A stretch of DNA of 64,000 nt from UBA1227 sp963629305. Its GTDB lineage: Bacteria > Bacillota > Clostridia > Oscillospirales > Acutalibacteraceae. Where the stretch lies: positions 1-64,000 of the forward strand of contig CAVGIJ010000010.1 of the NCBI GenBank assembly GCA_963629305.1, in the 5' to 3' direction. The notes under the pieces are model-generated. The model worked only from the letters and a program-made list of their open reading frames with translations, did not search any database and had not been told where the DNA came from. Position numbers and translations under genes: made by a program. Below, in pieces: positions 8,690-17,682 of this stretch. Position 1 is the stretch's first letter; each line of letters starts with the position of its first letter.

Positions 8690-9969
8690 TAAAATTCCAC
8701 CAATCCCTCATCGAGTAATTTTTGAAGTGACATCATAATTCCGAGCTTTGCATGTGAAAATGTAAGTCCACCTTGGAAATATACTGCATACGGCTCTCTT
8801 ATCGGACCGTCGGCAGAGAGTTCAATGGATGAACCCTGTACAAATGCACCTGCAGCCATTATTACGTCGTCGCCGTATCCCGGGATCGGGTAAGGCACCG
8901 GTGTTACATAACTGTCAACCGGAGCGGCGGCCTGGATACCTTTGCAAAAGGCTATCATGCGGTCGGCTGATCCCAGTTCAATAGACTGGATGATATCATA
9001 ACGCTTTTCAGTACTGTTCGGTACGACTTTAAAGCCGAGACGCTCGTACATATTTGCGGCAAAAATTGCTCCTTTAAGAGCTCCGGCAACCACCATCGGC
9101 GACATAAAGAAGCCCTGATAAAGCCTTGTGTTAAGGTCAAGACTTGCTCCGACATCTCCGCCGATTCCCGGAGCCGTAAGTCTGTAAAAACATCTGTCAA
9201 TAAGATCCTGACGACCGCATATGTAGCCTCCGATAGGAGCCAGTCCGCCGCCCGGATTCTTTATAAGAGAACCTACGGTAAGGTCGGCACCGACATCAGA
9301 CGGCTCAATTGTCTCAACAAATTCGCCGTAGCAATTATCGACCATCACAATTACGTCCGGCTTTATACTCTTTACAAACTTTATAAGTTCACCAATCTGC
9401 TCTACTGAAAATGTCGGTCTCATTGCATAACCCTTTGAGCGCTGTATTTCAATAAGCTTTGTCTTTTCATTTATTGCGGCCTTAATTCCCTCAAAGTCAA
9501 ATGAATTGTCAGGAAGAAGATCTACCTGTCGGTAAACCACACCCGACTCCTTAAGTGAACCCGCACAGTCTCTTATACCTATTACTTCCTCTAAAGTATC
9601 GTACGGTTTTCCTACCGGTGACAGCATCTCATCACCCGGAAGGAGATTTGCTGAAAGTGCGACTGCAAGCGCATGCGTGCCGCACGTTATCTGTCCTCTT
9701 ACAATAGCCGCATCTGTATGGAAAACAGACGCATATACCTTTTCAAGCGTGTCACGACCGAGATCATCATGGCCGTAACCCGTAGTTCCGGCGAAGCATG
9801 CAGCTGAAACCCTGTTATCCTGCATTGCTTTGATAACCTTCATCTGGTTACACTCGGCAACACTGTCTATCTCTTTAAATCTGTCAGATAAATCTGCAAG
9901 TATCTCTTCTGAAAACTCAAGAACCTTCTTACTTATCCCCAGTTCCAGAAACATTTTCTCATTGTTCAT
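8689..9969 (-). CDS. Methionine gamma-lyase-related PLP enzyme (YnbB/aluminium-resistance family)
   Basis: A 426-residue fold-type I PLP enzyme of the Met_gamma_lyase family (PF06838, including B. subtilis YnbB). Visible signatures are GTTGYGHDD near the start, QITCGTHALAVAL, VMVDNCYGEF with the cofactor-binding Asp, and GSLIKNPGGG with the probable Schiff-base Lys. The length is normal for the group. Members are predicted C-S lyases or decarboxylating enzymes, but the true substrate is not established. In many Firmicutes the gene lies by miaA/hfq and glnR; here it is coupled to pnuC instead. Confidence 0.8.
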   Translation of the reverse strand: MNNEKMFLELGISKKVLEFSEEILADLSDRFKEIDSVAECNQMKVIKAMQDNRVSAACFAGTTGYGHDDLGRDTLEKVYASVFHTDAAIVRGQITCGTHALAVALSANLLPGDEMLSPVGKPYDTLEEVIGIRDCAGSLKESGVVYRQVDLLPDNSFDFEGIKAAINEKTKLIEIQRSKGYAMRPTFSVEQIGELIKFVKSIKPDVIVMVDNCYGEFVETIEPSDVGADLTVGSLIKNPGGGLAPIGGYICGRQDLIDRCFYRLTAPGIGGDVGASLDLNTRLYQGFFMSPMVVAGALKGAIFAANMYERLGFKVVPNSTEKRYDIIQSIELGSADRMIAFCKGIQAAAPVDSYVTPVPYPIPGYGDDVIMAAGAFVQGSSIELSADGPIREPYAVYFQGGLTFSHAKLGIMMSLQKLLDEGLVEF

Positions 9970-9991
9970 TTTTGATTTCCTCTTCTATACT

Positions 9992-10225
9992 CTACTTGTC
10001 AATATCTTTGAAAACCTTCATTGCAACTTCGCTCATAACATCCGGCTTTGTCACAATGATTCCGGTCTTTTCATCCCCAAGAATAAGCAATGTATCCCCC
10101 GAACTTATGCCAAAGAGATTTCTCGCTTCTTTCGGGATGACTATCTGCCCTTTTTCGCCTACCTTTGCAGTGCCGAAAATATGCTTCCCACTTGGAAGTC
10201 CCAATACGTGTTTGCCCCCGGGCAT
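9992..10225 (-). CDS. AbrB/SpoVT-type DNA-binding protein
   Basis: A 77-residue protein with the swapped-hairpin AbrB fold: KVGEKGQIVIPKEARNLFGI (about residues 21-40), followed by GDTLLILG. The N-terminal 18 residues (PGGKHVLG..PSGKHIFG) hold a short imperfect repeat not usual in the family. Such proteins are transition-state or antitoxin-like regulators. No toxin partner is adjacent. The stop lies 22 bases before the PLP-enzyme gene on the same strand, so this regulator could be first in that unit. Its target is unknown. Confidence 0.75.
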   Translation of the reverse strand: MPGGKHVLGLPSGKHIFGTAKVGEKGQIVIPKEARNLFGISSGDTLLILGDEKTGIIVTKPDVMSEVAMKVFKDIDK

Positions 10226-10345
10226 TGAATCATTCCCCCTCGCAGCAGTTTATTTCAGGCTGCCGATTGTCAGTTATACATTTCCTACAAGTATAACTAT
10301 GTATGCTCATAAAGTCAACTCAATAACCATGCTTTTACAAAAAAA

Positions 10346-10374
10346 TTAAAGTCCCGTTTTGAGCGGGACTTTAA
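10346..10374 (-). terminator. Terminator of the liv operon
   Basis: The minus strand reads TTAAAGTCCCGC, a short loop, CGGGACTTTAA and then a T-run (TTTTTTT). It sits 12 bases after the livF stop. Confidence 0.85.
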
Positions 10375-10385
10375 ACATTTAGAAA

Positions 10386-11099
10386 TTACTTTGTCTTACC
10401 GAGGTATGCCTCTTTAATTGATTCATCATTGAGAAGATCAATGCCTGTACCCTCTTTTGTTATGTTACCTGTTTCAAGGACATAAGCCCGGTCGGCAACC
10501 TTGAGAGCCATGTTGGCATTTTGCTCAATAAGAAGGACCGTTATACCGGCCTTGTTTATCGTTGTAATAATGTCAAAAATATCTTTTACAACAAGAGGTG
10601 CAAGACCGAGTGAAGGCTCATCCATCATAATGAGCTTCGGGCGGCTCATAAGTGCACGTCCTACAGCGAGCATCTGCTGCTCACCGCCTGAAAGTGTTCC
10701 GGCAAGCTGCCAGTGTCTTTCCTTAAGGCGTGGGAACAGAGAATAAACATACTCAATATCCGGTTTCAAGTCATCCTTGCGGAGATACGCACCGATCTTG
10801 AGGTTTTCAAGAACCGTAAGATTCGGGAATACACGTCTGCCCTCCGGAACAAGTGTTACACCCTTTGCAACGATCTTGTCAGGGGAAAGTCCGACAATGT
10901 TCTCACCGCCGAAAAGAATTTCACCCTTCTGCGGCTTCACAATACCCGAAACAGAGCGAAGTGTTGTTGATTTTCCGGCACCGTTTGCACCTATAAGTGT
11001 AACAATCTTTCCCTCCGGGACATCAATACTAACATTTTCAACAGCTGTAATTCCGCCAAAACGTACCTGCAAATTTTTTATTTCAAGCAAATTACTCAT
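10386..11099 (-). CDS. livF: Branched-chain amino acid ABC transporter ATPase LivF
   Basis: A 237-residue ATPase. Walker A is GANGAGKST (near residue 38), the signature is LSGGEQQM, Walker B is LIMMDEPSLGLAP, and the switch His is replaced by the family-typical LLIEQNANMAL with Gln. Length and motifs are those of LivF. It pairs with LivG on the inner face of the membrane to drive LivH/LivM. Its start overlaps the livG stop by 8 bases. It is last in livKHMGF. Confidence 0.95.
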   Translation of the reverse strand: MSNLLEIKNLQVRFGGITAVENVSIDVPEGKIVTLIGANGAGKSTTLRSVSGIVKPQKGEILFGGENIVGLSPDKIVAKGVTLVPEGRRVFPNLTVLENLKIGAYLRKDDLKPDIEYVYSLFPRLKERHWQLAGTLSGGEQQMLAVGRALMSRPKLIMMDEPSLGLAPLVVKDIFDIITTINKAGITVLLIEQNANMALKVADRAYVLETGNITKEGTGIDLLNDESIKEAYLGKTK

Positions 11100-11943
11100 C
11101 TTCAGCTACCCCCAGATAAGCGTCGATAACCTTTTGGTTCGACTGAATTTCAGAAGGAACGCCCTGAGCAATTTCCTTACCAAAGTCAATAACGTAAATT
11201 CTGTCTGAGATATCCATTACAAGGTTCATATGATGTTCAATGAGGAGAATTGTAAGATCAAATTTGTCACGGATAAAATGGATGAACTCAGTCAATTCCT
11301 CTGTCTCCTGCGGGTTCATACCTGCCGCAGGCTCATCAAGAAGAAGAAGTGTCGGATTTGTCGCAAGGGCACGTGCAATCTCAAGTTTTCTCTGCTTACC
11401 GTAAGGAAGGCTTGTTGCAAGTTCATCCTTTACGTCGGCAAGATCAACGAGTTCGAGAAGATCCATTGTGTCCTTTCGCATCTGAGCCTCTTCCTTTTGA
11501 TTTAAGTGAAGAGTTGCCGTGAAGACATTCGAAGTTCTTCTCAAATGCTTTGCGGTAAGAACGTTATCAAAAACGGTCATTGATTTAAAAAGCCTTATGT
11601 TTTGGAAAGTTCTCGCCATACCGAGCTTTGTAAGCTGATCGGGAGTTTTTACTATTTTGTGCGTGTACTTTCCGTTATTCTCACCCGCATAGAGTTTTTT
11701 CATCTTTCCCTGCGGATGATTCTCTATAACCTTTTCACCGTTGAAGAAAATAGCACCGTTTGTCGGCTCATAAACGCCTGTTATAGCATTGAATGCCGTT
11801 GTCTTTCCGGCACCGTTCGGTCCGATAAGTGCGACTATCTCATGCTCATTAACATCCATTGTGAGGTTATCAACGGCAACAACGCCGCCAAACTGCATGG
11901 TTATGTCCTGAAGTCGGAGAATATTCTTCTTTTCTGCCATCAA
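11092..11943 (-). CDS. livG: Branched-chain amino acid ABC transporter ATPase LivG
   Basis: A 283-residue ATPase with Walker A GPNGAGKTT, LivG-typical ARTFQNIRLF, a signature at SLPYGKQRKLEIA and Walker B LLLLDEPAAGMNP. Residues 73-100 hold an insertion (around GKMKKLYAGENNGKYTH) longer than in E. coli LivG, as is common in Clostridia. It overlaps livM by 4 bases and livF by 8, so translation is coupled. Confidence 0.95.
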   Translation of the reverse strand: MMAEKKNILRLQDITMQFGGVVAVDNLTMDVNEHEIVALIGPNGAGKTTAFNAITGVYEPTNGAIFFNGEKVIENHPQGKMKKLYAGENNGKYTHKIVKTPDQLTKLGMARTFQNIRLFKSMTVFDNVLTAKHLRRTSNVFTATLHLNQKEEAQMRKDTMDLLELVDLADVKDELATSLPYGKQRKLEIARALATNPTLLLLDEPAAGMNPQETEELTEFIHFIRDKFDLTILLIEHHMNLVMDISDRIYVIDFGKEIAQGVPSEIQSNQKVIDAYLGVAEDE

Positions 11944-13064
11944 CCCTCACCGCCTTTCAAAACCGCATCGTCCGGCGATGTATCCTTTTTCTTTGTAAAA
12001 AGATTCTTTATCTTGACAAAACCGTCATATACGGAGATCTCTTTTGTTCCCATGATACCCTTTCTGAAGAAGAGTACGACAATCATGATAAGAGTAGAAA
12101 ATACTACCATGCGGAATCCCGGTCCGAGAAGCGGAATCTTTGCTCCGGCCTCTGTATATGTTTCAAGGTCGAGGAATTTAAGCCACCACTCACTGCTCGC
12201 GTAATAAATGAATGCGGCAATAACAGAGCCCGATATGGAACCGATACCACCGATAACAACAACCAGAAGAATCTGATATGTCATTGCAGATGTAAACGAT
12301 ACAGATGAAACGGCAGAGTTACACATTGCAAGCATAGCGCCGGCAATACCACAGAAGAAAGAACTTATTACAAAGGAAAGTCTCTTGTGGTGTGCAAGAT
12401 TAATGCCCATTGCCTCAGCTGCAACCTCATCATCACGGATTGCCTTGAAAGCACGGCCGTAAGTCGAGTTGATAAGCAACACGATTATAAGTATGCAAAC
12501 ACCGGCAATAGCGGCATATACAAGAATATTTTTCGGAGCGGTAAATGAGTTTATGGGATCAGGTCCGTTAGTTACCGGACCGAAGTCCTGAAGCTGAACT
12601 AATCCTCTTACTATTTCCGCAAATCCGAGAGTGGCAATTGCGAGGTAGTCACTTTTAAGTCTCAAAACCGGAAGACCTATAAGCCATGCAAAGAATGCTG
12701 CAACAATGCCTGCAAGGATAAGACCTACAACCAGCGGAAGCCGGAAATTTATAAGGCTGTCGCCGTAGTTTCTGTAAACTGTATGACGCATATCCGTAGG
12801 AATTGTAAATATAGCGTATGTATACGCGCCGAGAAGCATGAAGCCAGCCTGTCCGAGTGAGAACAAACCGGTAAAACCGTTAAGAAGGTTCATGGAAACC
12901 GCAGCAAGCGTGAAAGTACATACTTTACGAAGTACCGAGAACCACATGGATGTGGGCTCGGCAGTGCACTGAATTGTAATCAGGAGGGCAAACAACACAG
13001 CTATGAGGCCGAGATTACAAATAGTTCTTTTGTTTCTTTCCCAAAATGTATTCTTCATAATCAC
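11940..13064 (-). CDS. livM: Branched-chain amino acid ABC transporter permease LivM
   Basis: A 374-residue permease with about nine to ten membrane helices. The family segments GFTGLFSLGQAGFMLLGAY, YLAIATLGFAEI and AFKAIRDDEVAAEAMGI (the cytosolic coupling loop) are clear. It forms the channel with LivH. It overlaps livG and livH by 4 bases each. Confidence 0.95.
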   Translation of the reverse strand: MIMKNTFWERNKRTICNLGLIAVLFALLITIQCTAEPTSMWFSVLRKVCTFTLAAVSMNLLNGFTGLFSLGQAGFMLLGAYTYAIFTIPTDMRHTVYRNYGDSLINFRLPLVVGLILAGIVAAFFAWLIGLPVLRLKSDYLAIATLGFAEIVRGLVQLQDFGPVTNGPDPINSFTAPKNILVYAAIAGVCILIIVLLINSTYGRAFKAIRDDEVAAEAMGINLAHHKRLSFVISSFFCGIAGAMLAMCNSAVSSVSFTSAMTYQILLVVVIGGIGSISGSVIAAFIYYASSEWWLKFLDLETYTEAGAKIPLLGPGFRMVVFSTLIMIVVLFFRKGIMGTKEISVYDGFVKIKNLFTKKKDTSPDDAVLKGGEG

Positions 13065-13942
13065 ACCTTCTCCGTAGTCTTCTCGCCGAAGATACCTGTA
13101 GGCTTAACAACGAGAATTATAATAAGAAGTGCAAAAGAAATAACATCTGAGAAGTCGGAAAGGCCTACAGCCTTTGCAAGACTTTCAACAACGCCGATTA
13201 TAAGCGCACCTACAACAGCACCCGGAATAGAGCCTATTCCGCCTACAACGGCTGCAATAAATGCCTTGATTCCCGGCGTTGTACCTGCAAGGTGATTAAC
13301 ACCGGTATTCTTTGCGAAGTAAAGAATTGAGCCTATTGCGGCAAGAAACGCGCCTATTGCAAATGTTATTGAAATTACACGATTGATTTTTACGCCCATA
13401 AGCTGAGATGTTTCAAAATCCTTTGAAACAGCACGCATGGACATACCGAACTTTGTATGGTTAATGACAAGCACAAGCGCAACCATAAGCACTACCGCAA
13501 CAATAGGTGAAATGAAAACAGTAACTTTGTCCTTTACGCCGAACAATCTTACGCTTTCTCCTATAATAGGGATATCAGGGAACTGTTTTGAAAGTCCGCC
13601 TGTGATATATGCAACGAGGTTTTGAAGCAAATAAGAAACACCGATGGCAGATATCATAACCGACATTCGCGGTGCCTGTCTTAGTGGCGAGTATGCACAC
13701 TTTTCAATTAGGTAACCGATAAAGACCGTAAGTACGACCATTATAATCAGTGAAAACCAAATAGGCATTGTCGGAAAACTTGCGCAAAGGTATATGAGCA
13801 TAATACCGGAGAGCATAAACAAGTCACCGTGCGCGAAGTTTATAAGTTTTAAGATACCGTATACCATTGTGTATCCTATGGCTACAAGGGCGTACTGTCC
13901 GCCCGTTGCAAAGCCTCTTATAAGATACGGAACAATATTCAT
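13061..13942 (-). CDS. livH: Branched-chain amino acid ABC transporter permease LivH
   Basis: A 293-residue permease from the ATG at 13942, which has AGGT 9 bases upstream; an upstream in-frame start at 13990 lacks a ribosome site. LivH segments are plain: GYTMVYGILKLINFAHGDL near the N-terminus, the coupling loop SMRAVSKDFETSQLMGV and the C-terminal AAVVGGIGSIPGAVVG. It works with LivM in the inner membrane. Confidence 0.95.
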   Translation of the reverse strand: MNIVPYLIRGFATGGQYALVAIGYTMVYGILKLINFAHGDLFMLSGIMLIYLCASFPTMPIWFSLIIMVVLTVFIGYLIEKCAYSPLRQAPRMSVMISAIGVSYLLQNLVAYITGGLSKQFPDIPIIGESVRLFGVKDKVTVFISPIVAVVLMVALVLVINHTKFGMSMRAVSKDFETSQLMGVKINRVISITFAIGAFLAAIGSILYFAKNTGVNHLAGTTPGIKAFIAAVVGGIGSIPGAVVGALIIGVVESLAKAVGLSDFSDVISFALLIIILVVKPTGIFGEKTTEKV

Positions 13943-14022
13943 AAAAAAATACCTTTCAAACTCAAAAAGTACGGCGGGAACAAAGCCCACCGTACTTAAA
14001 TGAACTTTTAATTCAAGATTTA

Positions 14023-15306
14023 TTACTTACCGTTTATAAGGTCAAACGCGAAGTTTGCCATTACTGTGCCCTGGAACGGATCAAGGAAACAGGTACGGAA
14101 GTAATAGTCGTGACCTGCGGTAACTGATGCGTTTGTGCATGAGATACCGATTGCAGGAAGCTTTGCGTTTTCAAATGTCTCAGCAGCTGCAATTGATACG
14201 CCTGAGCCGTATGATCCGAGAGAAACAAGTGCACCTTCATTTACGATAGCGGAAGCTGCAGGAACTGCGTTCTCATCAAGTGAACCGTTATCTGAAAGGT
14301 AAAGCTTTACAGTATACTCGTTATCACCGATCTTTATCTTGTTGTCAAGAGAGTTTGCATATGTGATACCGATAACTTCCTGCTTACCGCCTGCGGCGTT
14401 GTCGCCTGATGTCGGCTCATAGATACCGATTGTGATTGTCTTTGAAGCCTTGTCAAGAGCAATGCCCTTAACGTCACCGTAATCGTGAGCAGAAGCCTGT
14501 GTTGCGTCATTTTCAATTGTCTGAAGTTTTACAAAGTTGAACTTTCCGTCGCCGGCTTCTTTGATGTAAGCGCTGTCTTTGATAGCGTCACCATTGCTGT
14601 CGAACTGGAGAGTTCCCGCAACACCGTTTTCATAAGTGAGAGTCCAGAGAGCCTCTGCAACATCAACAGATGTAAGGTCTTCTCCCTTTTCCTCAGCTGC
14701 GGCACGAATAGCTGCCATAGCAACGTTGTATGCGTCAAATCCGAGAGCTGAAACTGCGGCAACAATGTCATTTCCGCCGTTCATGTCGTAGTAGTTTTTG
14801 TTTTCGTTGAGCCAAGCCTTGAAGCCCTTTACGAAGTCAGAAGCTGCTGTTGAGCTTGAATCACTCTCATCAAAGAATGTTGAGCAATAAACTTCGAGTT
14901 CTGTTCCCTTAACAGCGTCAAGTATAACCGATGACTCCCATGTATCACCTGCAAGGATAGGACACTCTATACCGAGGTCATCTGCGTTCTTAAGGAAGTT
15001 TGCGGCAACGGTTGTTGAGTTAGGGGAAAAGATAACGTCAGCATTGTTGTCGAGAGCCTTCTGAAGATAGTCTGAGAAGTTTGTTGTGTTCTTTGGGAAG
15101 GTTTCCATAATAACGGTACCGCCCTGCTTCTCAAAAGCTGTCTTGAAATTGTTTGCAAGACCAAGTGAATATGTGTCGCCTTTTTCAGCGATTACATATG
15201 CAACCGAGCCGTTTTTCTTGCCTGTGTCCTTGTCTGAGTTTCCGCCGCATGCAGCAAGCGCAAAACACATACAAAGTGCAAGAACTAAAGCAATGATTCT
15301 TTTCAT
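14023..15306 (-). CDS. livK: Branched-chain amino acid-type ABC substrate-binding lipoprotein
   Basis: A 427-residue periplasmic-binding-fold protein (type I, Leu/Ile/Val group). The signal peptide ends in a lipobox (FALAAC, Cys20), so the protein is lipid-anchored outside the cell. It is first in livKHMGF. The sequence falls into two lobes. An unusual acidic, Gly/Asn-rich central part (GDNAAGGKQEV near residue 300) looks like a join, and the order of the lobes seems permuted compared with E. coli LivK: the IAEKGDTYSLG start resembles the usual middle (QQYGEG-like), while the C-terminal part holds IGITYAN and the NEGALVSLGSYGSG segments that usually come first. The ligand may therefore not be a simple branched-chain amino acid. 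Confidence 0.8.
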   Translation of the reverse strand: MKRIIALVLALCMCFALAACGGNSDKDTGKKNGSVAYVIAEKGDTYSLGLANNFKTAFEKQGGTVIMETFPKNTTNFSDYLQKALDNNADVIFSPNSTTVAANFLKNADDLGIECPILAGDTWESSVILDAVKGTELEVYCSTFFDESDSSSTAASDFVKGFKAWLNENKNYYDMNGGNDIVAAVSALGFDAYNVAMAAIRAAAEEKGEDLTSVDVAEALWTLTYENGVAGTLQFDSNGDAIKDSAYIKEAGDGKFNFVKLQTIENDATQASAHDYGDVKGIALDKASKTITIGIYEPTSGDNAAGGKQEVIGITYANSLDNKIKIGDNEYTVKLYLSDNGSLDENAVPAASAIVNEGALVSLGSYGSGVSIAAAETFENAKLPAIGISCTNASVTAGHDYYFRTCFLDPFQGTVMANFAFDLINGK

Positions 15307-15398
15307 TTTTAATTCTCCTCCGAATTAAAGATTTTTGCTTAATTTCACTTTAATACTTCATCAGTTTAAAATATTAAAAATAAAAATAAGATGAAAGA

Positions 15399-15428
15399 AT
15401 TATACAACAAATATGCACTTATAGTCAA
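15399..15428 (-). promoter_or_regulatory. Promoter of the liv operon
   Basis: On the minus strand TTGACT (15423-15428) and TATAAT (15399-15404) are separated by 18 bases. It is a strong match to a housekeeping promoter, about 90 bases before livK and just past the upstream terminator. Confidence 0.75.
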
Positions 15429-15431
15429 TTT

Positions 15432-15467
15432 AAAAGTGCCCGGAACGCGTATTTTCCGAGCACTTTT
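15432..15467 (-). terminator. Terminator after the LMW phosphatase gene
   Basis: Stem AAAAGTGC with GCACTTTT, an inner CGGAA/TTCCG stem, and a modest T-run on the minus strand. It separates the phosphatase unit from the liv promoter. Confidence 0.7.
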
Positions 15468-15485
15468 GACACTTTGCATATAAAA

Positions 15486-15965
15486 TTATTCAAATTTTGG
15501 ACTTTTCTCCAAGAGCTCAACGTACTCTTCAAGATATCCTTTTATGACATCCATAGACTTTGCATAGTCATCATTTTTTTGAAGCCACGGGTCAGGCACC
15601 GGGGTGTATACCCCTCTTGCAGCCTCTGAAAGTGTCATAAATTTCTTTTTCCACTTTCGCGGCAAGAAGTATTTATGTGATTTAGTCATTCCGATAATCA
15701 CATCGGCCTCATTGAAAAGTTTTCTGTCATACGGACGCAGCATATACCCCGGTTTATGCTTTGAAATCTCTTCTTTTGAAAATCCTTCTTTTTCAAGAGC
15801 AATCGCGGTATTTTCATGTATATGCTTTACGGGACTCATTACCGCTGAGGAGTGAACCTCAACCTTTCCCGCAAGTTTTTCACTCTCGGAAACCATTTTC
15901 CTAAACATGAATTCACAGTAAGGGCTTCTGCACATATTCTGTGAGCAAACAAATAAAACTTTCAT
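15486..15965 (-). CDS. Low-molecular-weight protein tyrosine phosphatase-like protein
   Basis: A 159-residue protein of the LMW-PTP fold. The P-loop C-x5-R is at the N-terminus (CSQNMCRSP, nucleophile C7, R13), and the general-acid Asp is in PVPDPW. It differs from the usual CxGNxCRSP in having Gln for Gly. The start is the ATG at 15965, with AGGG 7 bases upstream. It lies 26 bases after the FGGY-kinase stop and is probably co-transcribed with it. Arsenate reductases share the fold, but the DP motif favours phosphatase. Confidence 0.75.
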   Translation of the reverse strand: MKVLFVCSQNMCRSPYCEFMFRKMVSESEKLAGKVEVHSSAVMSPVKHIHENTAIALEKEGFSKEEISKHKPGYMLRPYDRKLFNEADVIIGMTKSHKYFLPRKWKKKFMTLSEAARGVYTPVPDPWLQKNDDYAKSMDVIKGYLEEYVELLEKSPKFE

Positions 15966-15991
15966 AATTACACCCTGTGTCCTATAAGGCA

Positions 15992-17608
15992 TCAGCCGTT
16001 GAGGGCTGCAAAAGCCTTCTTGTTGTTATAATAAAGTGTTTTGAACACTTCATAGTTTTTGTCATAAACTGCCTTGTTTGCAGGATTCGGAAGGAAGGTC
16101 TTAGCTGCCGGTATAAACTGCTTTACATTGTCAAGACTTTCAATCGCACCGATTCCGACACCTATTATTGCCGCCGCACCTACCGCGCCTACGTTTTGCG
16201 GGCTTGCAACAGTTTCGATTGTACGGCCGAGAATGTCTGCAAGGATCTGGCAAGTTACATCCGACAATGCACCGCCGCCTACAAAGCGTATGGTATCCGA
16301 TGTTGAAGTTTTCTTGCTCTCCGCCTCAAGCATCCAGCGTTTATGGAAGCATACGCCCTCTATTACAGCACGGATCATTTCCGTTTTACCTGTGTCAATG
16401 TTTATATTGAAGAACATACCTGCCGCATTCGGGTCCTCAAACGGGCAACGGTTTCCGTGAAGCCATGGGGTAAATATAACTCCGTTTGAACCGGCAGGAG
16501 TCTTTGAAATAACCTCGGAAAGGTAGTCATAAAGGCTTGTATATGCATTTTCAAAATTTTCCGGTGTCTCCGTAACGTCTTTTTTCTCAAGATAAATATC
16601 AATTTCATCAAGTGCAAGATGATTCTTGACCCACTCAAGACATTTGCCTGAGGTCTCGAGCTCTGCAAAATAATTGTATCTGCCCTCCTGAGCACCGACT
16701 ATTGCGGCAATCATTGCACCGGTATCAACCATCTGCTTGTCAACTACAGTAGATACCCATCCGGACGTACCCGAGTAGATATGCGTCTCGCCCGGAAGAA
16801 CAGCACCTGCACCGACACCGATAAGTGATGCGTCTCCGCCGCCGCCGAAAACAGGTATGTCCGCTATAAGGCCGAGCTCCTCAGCGGCTTTTTGTGTAAG
16901 TCCGCCGACAACGTCTGTGGATTTTACAATATCCGCAAGATGTTCCATCTTAACTCCTACCATCTTGCATACGGGTGCGCACCATCCCTCATGGCCTTTT
17001 CTGGTATCGTAAAGAAGTTCACCGAAAGCCGAATCGGGTGTCATAACCAGTTTACCGGTCATACGGCCGATGAGATATTCCTTAACATCCAGAATCTTGT
17101 ATATCTTTGAGAAAATCTCCGGTTCATGTGCCTCAATCCACTTATACTTCCAAATAGGATCCTTTACGGATGATGAAACAGCACCTGTGTAGTAGAGATA
17201 CGGCAAGAGCTTAAATACATTGGCACCGGCAATTTGAATGCCGTTTGCAATGCCCTTCTTTATCTCCTCTTTTGCGCGCTGGTCCATATAACTCATCGGT
17301 CTGCGAAGCGCATTTCCATCCTTGTCAACAACCACAAGACCCTGCATTTGACTGCAGAATGAAATCCCGGCAATATCCGTCGAAGAAATCTTATGTTTTA
17401 TCTCCTTTGACTCCATTATTTCTTTTGTGGTAACGCACATTGCGTTCCACCATTCATCGGCATCCTGCTCGGCACCGCCGTTTTCGACTATGTAAAGACC
17501 GTATCCCATTGATGCGGAAGCGACAAGCGTAATCTCCCTATCAATTTCAAAGAGACACGTCTTAACTCCCGTTGTACCAATGTCGTATGCCAAAACATAT
17601 TTGCTCAT
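15992..17608 (-). CDS. FGGY-family carbohydrate kinase (xylulokinase-like)
   Basis: A 538-residue kinase of the FGGY family. The N-terminal phosphate-1 motif is AYDIGTTGVKTCLF, followed by AEQDADEWW, ISFCSQMQG and a PDSAFGEL region. The FGGY signature region lies near IRAVIEGVCFHKRW and RFVGGGALSDVTCQILADIL, and the adenosine motif is PQNVGAVGAAAIIG. It phosphorylates a sugar or polyol in the cytosol; xylulose is the default guess but no xylose isomerase is near. It follows tetR by 74 bases and is likely in the same unit. Confidence 0.85.
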   Translation of the reverse strand: MSKYVLAYDIGTTGVKTCLFEIDREITLVASASMGYGLYIVENGGAEQDADEWWNAMCVTTKEIMESKEIKHKISSTDIAGISFCSQMQGLVVVDKDGNALRRPMSYMDQRAKEEIKKGIANGIQIAGANVFKLLPYLYYTGAVSSSVKDPIWKYKWIEAHEPEIFSKIYKILDVKEYLIGRMTGKLVMTPDSAFGELLYDTRKGHEGWCAPVCKMVGVKMEHLADIVKSTDVVGGLTQKAAEELGLIADIPVFGGGGDASLIGVGAGAVLPGETHIYSGTSGWVSTVVDKQMVDTGAMIAAIVGAQEGRYNYFAELETSGKCLEWVKNHLALDEIDIYLEKKDVTETPENFENAYTSLYDYLSEVISKTPAGSNGVIFTPWLHGNRCPFEDPNAAGMFFNINIDTGKTEMIRAVIEGVCFHKRWMLEAESKKTSTSDTIRFVGGGALSDVTCQILADILGRTIETVASPQNVGAVGAAAIIGVGIGAIESLDNVKQFIPAAKTFLPNPANKAVYDKNYEVFKTLYYNNKKAFAALNG

Positions 17609-17682
17609 TTTAATCCCCTCCGTTATATTTCAAAGCAATTTATTCAAAACAATTTATTTTAAGACTCTTTTCTTTTTTCAGC

